Below, in pieces: positions 10,788 to 21,675 of a stretch of 64,000 nt of DNA (within the stretch, counting starts at the first letter, position 1; every line of letters begins with the position of its first letter). Source of the DNA: Puccinia triticina (lineage: Eukaryota; Basidiomycota; Pucciniomycetes; Pucciniales; Pucciniaceae); assembly GCF_026914185.1 (NCBI RefSeq), contig NC_070566.1, forward strand, positions 310,001-374,000. The letters run 5' to 3'. The translations under genes and the position numbers were made by a program. The notes under the pieces were generated by a model that searched no databases, was not told the DNA's origin, and was given only the letters and a program-made list of their open reading frames with translations.

Positions 10788-13223
10788 ATGGTATGTGTTG
10801 ATTTGATGGGTCCGTTTGATACGCCAACCATGACGGGCGGCAAGTATGCGTTGACCATTTGGGATGCACATACATCATACAGTGAGGTGAAGATCATCAA
10901 GACAAAAGCGGATGCTGCAAACATGCTGATGCAAACCATCACACAATGGGAGAATCAGACAGGGTCCAAACTGAAGGTACTGCGTTCCAATAACGGTGGT
11001 GAATTTGACTCAAAGGTTTTTGGCGCTTTTCTGGTAGAGAAAGGTATCGTGGCGGAAAGATCTCTACCGTATCACCATTTCCAGAATGGAGCTGCTGAGA
11101 GATACAACAGGACTGTCTCGGACATGGGACGTAGCATCCTGTACGACAGTGAACTGGGCCGCAAATTTTGGGGATACACGTTCATGTGGTCAGCCTGGAC
11201 TCTCAACCGGATCCCGAACAGAGTTACAAAAGAGAAGACGCCTTACGAGTGTTTCTACGGAGTGAAACCGCAACTGGACCGGACGCGAGTTTTTGGGTCA
11301 CGCGCGTACGTACTTGTAGCACCCAAGAAGAGAAAAAAGCTAGACGACCGGGCAGTCGAAGGGATTGTCGTCGGCCACCTTGAGGAGTCAAAGGGGTGGA
11401 CTTTCTGGCTGCCGAAATCAAAGAAGCTTGTGTCTTTGGCGTGGGCAGACTTTGGACGGAACGCTCTCCCTTCTGCTCCAACGGTTCCAACTCAGACTCC
11501 AGAACCAACGACGAACTTGCTGCAATTGAATGATTTTACCAAGGAACGGAAGGTTGAAGAACAGGAAAAGTGTGTCAACTCTTGCTTGGCAAATTGCGAG
11601 GATGACTCAGACGGTATTCCCACGACTTTCAAGGTGGCAATGAAGTCCAAAGATGCGGCCTTTTGGAAAGCGGCAATAGACACTGAACTCAAGAACCTGC
11701 ACAGGAAAGCGGTCTGGAAAGTACGACACCTACCCCCACAGAGGCGCAAATTGGGGGCATGCTGGGTCTTTGCAAAGAAACAGAATGCCGACGGTACCGT
11801 CAAGTTCAAGGCCAGATATGTTGTGAAGGGCTTTAATCAAAAAGAGGGCACCAACTATGCACACACCTTTGCTCCCACAGCGACCTTCACGTCCATGAGG
11901 ATTCTTCTGACTATTGTGGCACGGAACAACTGGCCCATATACAATTTTGACTTCGTGGCAGCTTACCTTAATGCACCCATCAATGAGGAAGTCTGGGTAG
12001 AACCGCCGGAAGGACTAGACGTTCAACTGGGAGAAGCGTGCCTGCTCCAACGCGCACTGTATGGAACAAAGCAAGCGGCGCGCTGCTGGTGGAAACATCT
12101 GAGAAAGACACTCGCTGACTTAGGTTACATATCGAGTTATTACGATTCCAGTGTGTATACACTAAGCAACACGCAAGATAAGTCGATCATTTGGGTCCAC
12201 GTCGACGACGGCATAGTCACTGGGTCGTCCGACGAAGCACTGAAGCGACTAGAAACTCAATTGAAAGGGAGTCTTGAAATCAAGTGGTCTGAAGGTCTGA
12301 TAAGCATGGTGGGTGTCAAGATCAAACAAACAGTGGACGGTTTCGAACTTACTCAACCAAACTTGATTGAGAAGATTCTGCGAGAGCGTTGGGACGGTGT
12401 GACTTCACACAATACACCCCTTCCTGAGGGCTACACTGCGAACAGTGACAACTCGTGTGCTGGCATCAATAGCAAAGACTACCTGTCGACTATAGGAGGT
12501 TTGAGCTACGTTGCTGTTGGGACCAGACCGGATATAGCTTTCAGCGTGAACTATCTGGCCCGTTTCTTGTCCCAACCATCAACTTTACACTGGAAGGGGC
12601 TCCGTCATCTGCTGGGTTATTTGGCGAGAACGAGGGAGGTTTCCCTGAGAATTCACCCAAAAAGCAATACCCCACCGGTTGAGTGTTTTGTGGACGCTAA
12701 TTGGGGTGGACCGAGTTCTAGGTCAACTTATGGTGTGATCATCCGCTCATACGGTGCACCGGTCATGTGGGTCTCGCGCAGATTGGTCACCGTGGCCAGC
12801 TCAACGTGTCAGGCGGAATACATGGCCTTAGGACACGGGACCAGGCACGCGTTGTGGATCCGGAATCTGTTGTACGACATCATCGGCGGGAATTTTCAGG
12901 TTCAGATTTTCTGTGATAATCAATCTGCCGTAAAGATTGGCTGTGAGGACGCGTCGAACAAGAGGACACATCACGTGGAACGTGATTTCTATGTGACCAA
13001 CCAGGCGCTTTTCGAACAGAAGACTTCTCTCGAATGGATCCCCGGCAAAGAACAGATTGCGGATATTCTCACAAAAGCTCTAGGGAAGACAATACACGAG
13101 AAATGTGGAGGGCCATTCAAGGACTTGTCTAATTTTTTTTTCTTTTTCAATTTTAACCTTGTTTGTCTCTTAATTTCTATACTTTTTTTATTACTTACTG
13201 GTGTCTTGTCAAGGGGGGGGGGA
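10788..13223 (+). pseudogene. Ty1/copia integrase, reverse transcriptase and RNase H
   Basis: This is the same frame as the upstream Gag-protease part. The integrase core shows VCVDLMGPF, then LRSNNGGEF where family members have a catalytic Asp (LRSDNGGEF), then GAAERYNRT, so the second catalytic residue reads Asn. RT shows KARYVVKGFNQKEG, LNAPINEEVWVEPPEG, ALYGTKQAARCWW and the catalytic VHVDDG. RNase H shows FVDANWGG, SSTCQAEYMAL and FCDNQSAVK, ending ADILTKALGK. The frame stays open past the PPT into the LTR (to 13361), which is not functional coding. With three upstream stops the element cannot make its own polyprotein. Confidence 0.85.
13211..13223 (+). other. Polypurine tract of the copia element
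   Basis: AAGGGGGGGGGGA lies directly before the TGTTGTGACATAG that opens the 3' LTR. Confidence 0.75.
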
Positions 13224-13360
13224 TGTTGTGACATAGTCTTAGTACTCAACTGCGACACATGTCACAGACTTGTAGATACATTATATAGTTTCATTTCCCT
13301 CTATTATTTGAAATCTATTGATTCCTTGAGCTCTCCATCCAACAGTCTTGGGCATCAATA
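13224..13360 (+). repeat. 3' LTR of the copia element (end approximate)
   Basis: Starts TGTTGTGACATAG after the polypurine tract and contains a TATA-like ATTATATAG near 13283. The end is not certain because there is no 5' copy to compare; a short LTR ending near GGCATCA at about 13360 is likely. Confidence 0.5.
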
Positions 13361-13699
13361 GATACCCTGGCATCTTGGCTATCGTTCCGTCTGCTCAGAA
13401 TTCTGATACAACTCGTCAAACAAAAAAGAAATGATGAAGAAGCCAAACAAAAACTGGATGTGCTCGGACCCCCGGACTCAAGCACCGCGCCAGATGAGGG
13501 TCGTTCTGGCTTGCCTTGACTCATTTCAAAAATCCACCAAAAATAGTCCGGTGGGATGATTGATGGGGGGGAGAGCTCTAAAAATCGGCGCCATGGAGGA
13601 GCTTCTAAGTTCCGGTAGCTGGAATGGCCAGCGTTGAAACTACAGGCTGAAAAATACAAAGACTACATATCCGTAACTTTTTGGTGGGTGGCCTACGCA
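13361..13699. other. Unassigned spacer
   Basis: Between the copia LTR and the SINE-like unit. Short open frames exist on both strands, but none shows a recognisable domain, start context or splice pattern. Confidence 0.5.
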
Positions 13700-14046
13700 C
13701 CACGACCCCCACATTAGGCCTAAGTCCCTCCCTGCGGGAGGGGTGGCTTCGCCACCAGCCAAACTTAAGCTCCACCCAAATGAGATACCCCCCGTACCAC
13801 CACCCAAACTCGGAACTCCAACCTCCCGCATAGGGAGGGACTTTGAATATAAGTTAGCCCATGATGCGTTTCTCACTTTGAGGGGCGCAACTGTGACGCC
13901 ACCCAGAGCCAGCTCCGCTGGGCCAAGAGGGAGCCCCAAGGCCAGCAAAGCCAAAAATATGGCCACTGCGGGGCTCGAACCGCCTAGTCTGTGGTCCGAA
14001 CTAATCAAGAGGCCGCTCCTGACAGCTGCACTATACAGCTACTTTG
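13700..14046 (-). repeat. tRNA-related (SINE-like) repeat with hairpin tail
   Basis: On the minus strand a head at 14046-13961 has an A-box-like segment (TAGCTGTATAGTGC) and a perfect pol III B box, GGTTCGAGCCC. The 5' and 3' ends do not pair as an acceptor stem, so it is not a functional tRNA. The body that follows contains strong hairpins: the stem CTCCC/GGGAG near 13727 and GGTGGC-TTC-GCCACC near 13740. Architecture fits a tRNA-derived SINE. No second copy is in the window, so length and ends are uncertain. Confidence 0.45.
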
Positions 14047-14370
14047 ATGGAGGTTTACAGTAATTTGAGGTTTGATAATGGACTTCCCTGTGTTTTGCAA
14101 CACTTTTGGGAGAAAATCATGACAAGTCAAAAAAAAAGTCAAAAAAAAGTTGTTTTCTTGGGCTCTCACATGGCAGAGCATCTTTTGAGGTGGTTGTGAC
14201 AAGAAAAAAAAATGAAAAAAATGATGTGAGAGGCCTCGGCGACCTGCATTGAGGCCATGTTGTTGACTTGCAGTGGTCACAAGGTGATTGTTAGGCCGTA
14301 CCTGAGGCTGTGGGGGGTGGAAATCCCTTGGGGGTCAGGAACGCCCTTGGGGCGCTTTGGCAGTTTGCAG
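14047..14370. other. Spacer
   Basis: Contains A-rich stretches (14130-14220) and then a rise in GC content. I see no gene or repeat end in it. Confidence 0.5.
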
Positions 14371-14696
14371 GGCCCTGAGGGCGCAACAGCCCAACCGCCG
14401 CCGGGGCAGCAACCAGGTTGCCCCCAGGCCGGCACCGGTCTCCGAGGCGTACCGAGGGCACACCGGTGTCGCCACCGGCCCCGGGGGCGAGCCTGGGTAG
14501 CCCTGGGTGCGTTCAGGGAGCGCTGACTGTAAGGGCCCCGAGGGCGCAACAGCCCGACCGTCGCCGGGGCAGCAACCAGGTCGCCCCCAGGCTGGCACCG
14601 GTCTCCGAGGCGTACCGAGGGCGTACCAGTGTCGCCACCGGCCCCAGGGGCGACCCTGGGTAGCCCTGGGTGCGTTCAGGGAGCGCTCACTGTTGG
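14371..14696 (+). repeat. Tandem duplication, two units of 163 bp, GC-rich
   Basis: A unit beginning GGCCCTGAGGGCGCAACAG at 14371 is repeated from 14534 (GGCCCCGAGGGCGCAACAG). The units differ at scattered bases and both end with CGTTCAGGGAGCGCT. Open frames in all phases here result from high GC content. Confidence 0.85.
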
Positions 14697-14801
14697 GGCG
14701 CAAGTGTGGCGTTTTGGGGGCGCGCAAGTGGCGCTTTGAGGCTGTGACACCCGCGGGGCGCGCCGCCAATTCTCGATTCGCCCCGCTGTGTACGCACCCG
14801 T

Positions 14802-15696
14802 GTTGACTAGGAGGAATCCCCCCCTGGTCGACAAGGGCATACCTTCACGCGCGTCCATCCCTCCTGGTTGACAACACAACAAACACAACAGTGTTGACCG
14901 GGAGGAAGCCCTCCAGGTCATCAACACATGTGTCGAGTGGGAGGAAGCCCTCCCGGTCAACAACACAACAAACACAACCTTGTCAACCGGGAGGAAGCCC
15001 TCCCGCTCATCAACACAATACAACCTGTCGACCGGGAGGAGTCCCTCTCAGTCGACTGCTGTATATAGCTGTCGACCGGGAGGGACTCTCCCGGTCAACA
15101 GGTTTATATTGTGGTCGACCGGGAGAGACTCCTCCCGGTCGACAGTCACATATATCAGTCAATCGGGAGGAGTCCCTCCCGGTCAACCCCAATATGAACC
15201 AGCCAACCAGGAGGAGTCCCTCCCGCTCAACAGCCATATCGAGCAGTAAACCGGGAGGAGTCCCTCCCGATTGACTGATATATGTGACTGTCAACTGGGA
15301 GGAGTCCCTCCCGGTTGACAACTATATACAGCAGTCGACCGGGAGGGACTCCTCCCAGTCGACTGCATTGTATGGCAGTCGACCGGGAGGGACTCCTCCC
15401 AGTTGACTGCTATGTATGGCAGTTGACCGGGAGGGACTCCTCCCAGTTGACTGCTCAATATGGCAGTCGACCAGGAGGGACTCCTCCCAGTCGACTGCTT
15501 GATATGGCAGCCAACCGGGAGGGACTCCTCCTGGTAGACTGCTCAATATGGCAGTCGACCGGGAGGGACTCCTCCCAGTCGGCTGCTCAATATGGCAGTT
15601 GACCGGGAGGGACTCCTCCCAGTGGACTGCTGTGTATGGCAGTTGACCGGGAGGGACTCCTCCCAGTCGACTGCTCAATATGGCAGCCAACCGGGA
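14802..15696. repeat. Palindromic tandem array A (about 44-bp period)
   Basis: About twenty imperfect units. Each holds a core GGGAGGAGTCCCTCCC, or its reverse complement GGGAGGGACTCCTCCC, flanked by inverted GTCGAC/GTTGAC arms, so every unit can form a hairpin. In the right half the period is 44 bp (for example 15376 to 15420). Core orientation changes inside the array: most units left of about 15330 carry one orientation and those to the right the other. The final unit is cut at the CACTACC end of the next element (15697). No coding sense; frames read Arg/Ser/Pro-rich because of the repeat. Confidence 0.85.
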
Positions 15697-15728
15697 CACT
15701 ACCAACATGGATGAATTTGCGATGTTGT

Positions 15729-15736
15729 ATATTGAT
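15729..15736 (+). repeat. Left target-site duplication ATATTGAT
   Basis: This 8-bp sequence directly precedes the hAT-like element and is repeated directly after it at 16942-16949. Its mirror image occurs in the uninvaded right arm of the host foldback, as expected for a pre-existing target. Confidence 0.85.
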
Positions 15737-16941
15737 TAGAGATCGCCAAGTGGACCCGGGTACCCGCCGCGTTTCCGGGTACCCGCGGTGTTTTTTGTGA
15801 TATTCAGACACCCGTACCCGTACACGGCACCCGCGGGCGGGTACCGGCGGTACTTTTTGCGGGTACCGCGGGTACTTCTGCTTTTTTTTATCCAACACCC
15901 TCACTCAATGACAGCTACAGACTGTTCATCGGGAGTGATGGTTCCTCCCGATGACCGGGCTCTGTCCCAGTCATCGGGAGGGTTGTTTCCTCTCGATGAC
16001 CAGGCAGATCCTGGTCATCAGGAGTGATGGTTCCTCTCAATGACCGGGATAGACCCCGCTCATCGAGAGGCTTGTTTCCTCTCGATGACCGGGATAGATC
16101 CCGCTCATCGAGAGGCTTGTTTCCTCTTGATGACCGGGGTCTGTCCCAGTCATTGAGAGGAAACAACCCTCTCGATGAGCGGGTTCTTTCCCGGTCATCG
16201 AGAGGGTTGGTTCCTCACGATGAGCGGGTTCTTTCCCGGTCATCGAGAGGGTTGGTTCCTCACGATGACCGGGTTCTGTCACGGTCATCGAGAGGGTTTT
16301 TTCCTCTCGATGACCGGGTCCTGTCCCGGTCATCAAGAGTGTTGTTTTCTCTCGATGACCGGGTTCTGTCCCCGTCATCGAGAGGGTTGTTTCCTCTCGA
16401 TGACCGGGATCTGTCCCGGTCATCGAGAGGGCTAATTCCCCTTGATGACCGAGATCTGTCCGGGTCACCTAGAGGGTTCAATTCCTCTCAATGACCGGGG
16501 TCTGTCCCGGTCATTGAGGGGGTTGATTCCTCCCGATGACCAGGATCTGTCCCGGTCATCAAGGGAAAACAACCCTCCCGATGACCAGGACAGATCCCGG
16601 TCATTGGGAGGGCTGATTCTTCTTGATGCGGTCATCGAGAGGGCTGTACTATTCCTCTCGATGTCATCGAGAGGGCTGATTCCCCTTGATGACCAGAATC
16701 TGTCCCGGTCATCTCGAGGAATCAACCCCCTCGGTGACCGTAAAAGCGGGTACCCGGGTGCCATGAAGACCCGCCTGGCGCGGGTATTTTTGGCGGGTAT
16801 CTGGGTACCTTGTGCTTTTTTGCCAGAAATCCCGCACCCGGACCCGTACACGGCACCCGCGGGCGGGTACCCGACACTAGGTCACGGGTACCCGCGCACG
16901 GGTGCCAGGTACCCGCCCGCGGTTCCTGACGGCGATCTTTA
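15737..16941. mobile_element. hAT-like non-autonomous element with internal palindromic array
   Basis: Terminal inverted repeats are TAGAGATCGCC at the left and GGCGATCTTTA at the right, one mismatch in 11. An 8-bp ATATTGAT flanks both ends. The 8-bp duplication and TAGAG-type ends are hallmarks of hAT transposons. Inside are KpnI-site-rich flanks (many GGGTACCC, 15755-15890 and 16740-16925) and array 2. It has no transposase. The right flank resembles 61165-61331, which ends with the related GGCAATCTCTA, so this is a dispersed family. It is inserted in the left arm of the 15697-22571 foldback. Confidence 0.8.
15936..16735. repeat. Palindromic tandem array 2 (45-bp period)
   Basis: About 18 units of the form CTCTCGATGACCGGG, a short centre, then CCCGGTCATCGAGAG, separated by linkers such as GGTTGTTTC. 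The period is 45 bp (for example 16071 to 16116). Each unit is a near-perfect palindrome of about 35 bp. The sequence is unrelated to array A, but the architecture and period are almost the same. It lies wholly inside the hAT-like element. Confidence 0.85.
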
Positions 16942-16949
16942 ATATTGAT

Positions 16950-17440
16950 CATTATAGCCTATATTGATAATTTTTTTTTTATTCCTCTTGATACCTTTGT
17001 CTGTGTTCCATGTTGCATTAAAAATCTTCTATAGTCTCTCAACTTCCCCCTGGGTTAGCTTCAAGCCACAGGAATCTTTTATTTTTTTTCCCTAATAAAA
17101 TTCATCAATTTCTACATACACCATTTTGTTCTTCCTGAAAAAAAGACATTTCAAGTTTTACGATTAATCCAGGGTGGCTGAGGGGTCTCAGAAGTTTTGT
17201 ATTGTTTTTTTTTTACTTCAATTGTTGATGTTATCAGAAGTCTCCAAATCTACTTTTTGTCAAAAAAGGGAAACATTGACCCCTCACCTCTCTCACAATA
17301 CCATCCTTCCTGGGTTGTTAATTTGGTGTGACCTTAAATTTCCTGAAGATGTTGCATATCATCCTTGCAGGTATGCTACATGCATATGAGGCCTTTTGAA
17401 ATTAGTTTAACATGGTTATGCATATTTTTTTCAGGGTCTT
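16950..17440. repeat. Outer left arm of the giant foldback
   Basis: Unique (non-satellite) part of the left arm. It is mirrored at about 22065-22475 with small indels, including shared words such as GATACCTTTGTCTGTGTTCC and its reverse complement. No gene is seen in it; the short frame at 17174-17389 is mirrored in the right arm and is not coding. Confidence 0.75.
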
Positions 17441-18713
17441 AACACCAAGAAAATAACAAATTAGTGATATCTGGCAACCAATCATATTGTAGCTGCTACA
17501 TTTGGGGGTTTTGCGGTCATTCAAGGTACACAATGAATCTTTGAGGTCATTCTATCATTTTTTTACCAATATCATGGAAGAAATACAACGCTGCGCTGAG
17601 ATATAGTGGCAGAAACACAAAGAAAATACCAAATTAGTGATATTTGTCAACAGATCACATTGTGGCTGATACGTTTGGGGTTTTTGCGGTCATTCAAGGT
17701 ACACGATGTATCTTTGAGGGCATGTGATTCTTTTGGTACCAATATCAATGAAGAACTCCCACGCTGCTCTGCGATATAGTGGCAGAAACACCAAGAAACT
17801 ACCAAATTGGTTATATTTGGCAACTTGTCACATTGTGGCTGCTACATTTGGTGGTTTTGTGGGAATTCATGGTACACAATGAATCTTTGAGGGCATTAGA
17901 TCATTTTAGTACCAATATCATGGAAGAAATCCCACGCTGCGCTGAGATATAGTGGCAGAAACACCAGGAAACTACCAAATTAGTGATATTTGGCAACTGA
18001 TCACATTGTAGCTGCTACATTTGGGGGTTTTGTGGTCATTCAAGGGACACAAAGAATTTCCAGGGGCATTTGATCATTTTGGTACCAATCTCATGGAAGA
18101 AAGCCCACGCTGCGCTGAGATATAGTGGCAGAAACACCCAGAAACTACCAAATTAGTGACATTTGGCAACTGATCACATTGTGGCTGCTACATTTGGGGG
18201 TTTTGTGGTCATTCAAGGTACAAAATGAATCTTTGAGTGCATGTGATCATTTTGGTACCAATATCATGGAAGAAATCCCACGCTGCGCTAAGATATAGTG
18301 GCGGAAACACCAAGAAACTACCAAATTAGTGACATTGGGCAACTGATCAGATTGTGGCTGCTACATTTGGGGGTTTTGTGGTTATTCAAGGTACACAAAG
18401 AATCTTTGAGGGCATTTAATCATTTTTGTACCAATATCATTGAAGAAATCCCACACTGCGCTGTGGTATAGTGGCAGAAACACCAGGAAACCCCCAAATT
18501 AGTGATATTTGGCAACTGATCACATTGTGGCTGCTACATTTGGGGGTTTTGTGGTCATTCAAGATACAAGATGAATATTTGAGGGCATGTGATTATTTTG
18601 GTACCAATATCATGGAAGAAGTCCCACGCTGCGCTGAGATATAATGGCAGAAACACCATGAAACTACCAAATTAGTGATATTTGGCACCTGATCACATTG
18701 TGGCTGCTACGTT
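17441..18713 (+). repeat. 173-bp satellite, left arm (about 7 units)
   Basis: Units share CACATTGTGGCTGCTACATT, GGTACCAATATCATGGAAG and GCGCTGAGATATAGTGG. The word CACAT recurs at 17656, 17829, 18002 and 18175, a period of exactly 173 bp. Units differ by scattered substitutions. No frame is kept open. Confidence 0.9.
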
Positions 18714-21640
18714 CTTCCATGATATTGGTACCAAAATGATCTAATGCCCTCAAAGATTCATTGTGTACCTTGAATGACCACAAAACCCCCAAATTTAGCA
18801 GCTACAATGTGATCAGTTGCCAAATATCACTAATTTGGGGGTTTCCTGGTGTTTCTGCCACTATACCACAGTGCAGCATGGGAGTTCTTCAACACTTCAA
18901 GGATAATTAAATTTCCCAAAAAAAATACTCAAAGTTTGAGGTTAGGAAAATCATTGAAAAAAAATCACTCGGTACTGAAAAAAAATGCAAACTGAGCGTG
19001 CTCAGCCAAAAAGATAAAAATGTGTCAGACTGAGTAAAAAACAATGGGGCACATTTTTGGGGTGATTTATTGGACGGGCCTGCACAAGGCCCGCATGGGC
19101 CCCTAACAGGCCCGTTGGGCCCATTGAAAAAGTAGTATTTGTTTGGAATTCCAATGCTCTGCTAAAATGTGAAATGGGCCAAACTGAATAAAAAACATGG
19201 GGGTACATTTTTGGTGAGATTTTTTGGACGGGCCTGAATGAGGCCCACATGGCCCCCACAAAGCCCACTGGGCCCATTGAAAGAGTAGCCTTGGTCAAGA
19301 ATGCCTATGCTCAGCTAAGAAGCAAAAATGTGTCAACCTGAGTAAAAAACATGGGGCCACACTTTTGGGGAGGGCTTATTGACAGACCTGCATCAGGCCC
19401 GTCAGGGCCCACCCAAAGCTGGTTCGGCCAACCCAGAAGTATTCTTGGTCAAGAATGCCCATATATGATGTTTCAGAACAGCACCAATTGACCACTAATC
19501 AACAGAAGATATTGAAGGGCTTCTGACATCTGTATGACATTTGTGCACTCACAGAATGTATGTCCAGGCCCTTTCCTTTTCCTTGGAACCCTGTTGGCCC
19601 ATACGGGCCTGCTGTAGGCCCGTCCAAAAAGCCTCCCCAACAATGTGCCCCTGGGGGTTTTACTCAGTCTGACACATTTTATTTCTTAGCTGAGCATATG
19701 CTTTCTTAACCAAGGCTACTCTTTCAATGGGCCCAGTGGGCTTTGTGGGGGCCATGTGGGCCTCATTCAGGCCCGTCCAAAAAATCTCACCAAAAATGTA
19801 CCCCCATGTTTGTTATTCAGTTTGACCCATTTCACATTTTAGCAGAGCATCAGAATTCCAAACAAATACTACTTTTTCAATGGGCCCAACGGGCCTGTTA
19901 GGGGCCCATGCGGGCCTTGTGCAGGCCCGTCCAAAAAATCACCCCAAAAATGTGCCCCATTGTTTTTTACTCAGTCTGACAAATTTTTAATTTTTTGGCT
20001 GAGCACGCTCAGTTTGCATTTTTTTTCAGCACCGAGTGATTTTTTTTCAATGATTTTCCCAACCTCAAACTTTGAGTATTTTTTTTGGGAAATTTAATTA
20101 TCCTTGAAGTGCAATGATATTGGTACAAAAATGATCAAATGCCCTCAAAGATTCTTTGTGTACCTTGAATGACCACAAAACCCCCAAATGTAGCAGCTAC
20201 AATGTGATCAGTTGCCGAATATCACTAATTTGGTAGTTTCTTGGTGATTCTGCCAATATATCTCAGTGCAGCGTGGGAGTGCTTACATGATATTGCTACA
20301 AAAATTTTCAAATGCCCCTGAAGATTCATTTTGTACCTTGAATGACCACAAAACCCCCAAATGTAGCAGCCACAATCTGATCAGTTGCCAAATGTCACTA
20401 ATTTGGTAGTTTCTTGGTGTTTCTGCCACTATATCTTAGCGCAACGTGGGACTTCTTCCATTATATTGGTATCAAAATGATCAAGTGCCCTCAAGGATTC
20501 ATTTTGTTCCTTGAATGACCACAAAACCACCAAATCTAGCAACCACAATCTGATCAGTTGCCAATTATCACTAATTTGGTAGCTTCTTGGTGTTTCTGCC
20601 ACTGTATCTCAGCGCAGCGTAGGACTTCTTCCATGATATTGGTACCAAAATGATCACATGCCCTCAAATATTCATTGTGTACCTTGAATGACCACAAAAC
20701 CCCCAAATGTAGCAGCCACAATCTGATCAGTTGCCCAATGTCACTAATTTGGTAGTTTCTTGGTGTTTCCGCCACTATATCTTAGCGCAGCGTGGGATTT
20801 CTTCCATGATATTGGTACCAAAATGATCACATGCACTCAAAGATTCATTTTGTACCTTGAATGACCACAAAACCCCCAAATGTAGCAGCCACAATGTGAT
20901 CAGTTGCCAAATGTCACTAATTTGGTAGTTTCTTGGTGTTTCTGCCACTATATCTCAGTGCAGTATGGGAGTTCTTCCATGATATTGATACCAAAATGGT
21001 CACATGCCCTCAAGTATCCATTGTGTACCTTGAATGACCACAAAACCCCCAAATGTAGCAGCCACAATCTGATCAGTTGCCAAATGTCACTAATTTGATG
21101 GTTTCTTGGTGTTTCTGCCACTATATCTTAGCGCAGTGTGGGAGTTCTTCCATGATATTGGTATCAAAATGATCACATGCCTTCAAAGATTCATTTTGTA
21201 CCTTGAATGACCACAAAACCCCCAAATGTAGCAGCCACAATGTGATCAGTTGCCAAATATCACTAATTTGGTAGTTTCATGGTGTTTCTGTCATTATATC
21301 TCAGCGCAGCGTGGGACTTCTTCCATGATATTGGTACCAAAATAATCACATGCCCTCAAATATTCATCTTGTATCTTGAATGACCACAAAATCCCCAAAT
21401 GTAGCAGCCACAATGTGATCAGTTGCCAAATATCACTCATTTGGTCGTTCCTTGGTCTTTCTGCCACTATATCTCAGCTCAGCATTGTAATTCTTCCATG
21501 ATATTGCTACAAAAATAATAAAATGCCCTCAAAGATTCATTGTGTAACCTGAATGACCACAAAACCCCCAAATGTAGCAGCTACGATGTGATTGGTTGCC
21601 AGATATCACTAATTTGGTAGCTTCTTGGTGTTAAGACCCT
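18714..21640 (-). repeat. 173-bp satellite, right arm (about 10 units, inverted)
   Basis: The same satellite in reverse orientation, interrupted by the foldback at 18893-20111. The orientation switch is sharp at about 18713, where the forward word GTGGCTGCTACG is followed at once by the reverse word TTCTTCCATGATATTGGTACC. The right arm has more units than the left. Confidence 0.9.
18893..20111. mobile_element. CACTT-ended foldback element with 3-bp target duplication
   Basis: Begins CACTTCAAGGATAATTAAAT and ends with its mirror ATTTAATTATCCTTGAAGTG. About 400 bp at each end are inverted copies (18893-19300 against 19690-20111), leaving a central unique part of about 390 bp. CAA lies directly before and after it, and joining the flanks restores a normal satellite unit (TTCTTC..TGATATTGG). 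A 3-bp duplication and CACTN ends fit the CACTA superfamily. The arms contain repeated GGCCCGT/GGGCCC words. It has no ORF of note. Confidence 0.8.
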
Positions 21641-21675
21641 GACAAAAATATGCTCAACCATGTTAAACTAATTTC

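Noticed and set aside
13224..13361. C-terminal extension of the copia polyprotein through the polypurine tract
   Set aside because: RNase H ends with ADILTKALGK upstream; the remaining frame is Phe/Leu-rich translation of the tract and LTR.
13640..14063. Overlapping plus and minus ORFs as genes
   Set aside because: They lie over a tRNA-derived unit and hairpins; neither shows a domain.
15755..15890. Telomere or subtelomere repeat because of repeated GGGTACCC words
   Set aside because: Words are irregular, palindromic and inside a transposon with target duplication; no TTAGGG-type array is present.
14802..16735. CRISPR-like arrays (palindromic repeats separated by spacers)
   Set aside because: The spacers are themselves near-identical linkers, the repeats vary, no cas genes exist and the surroundings are eukaryotic. 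These are tandem palindromic satellites.
14891..16942. Open reading frames of 70-166 codons across the two arrays
   Set aside because: They exist in several frames and both strands, have the repeat period, and are Arg/Ser/Pro- or Asp/Arg-rich by repetition only.
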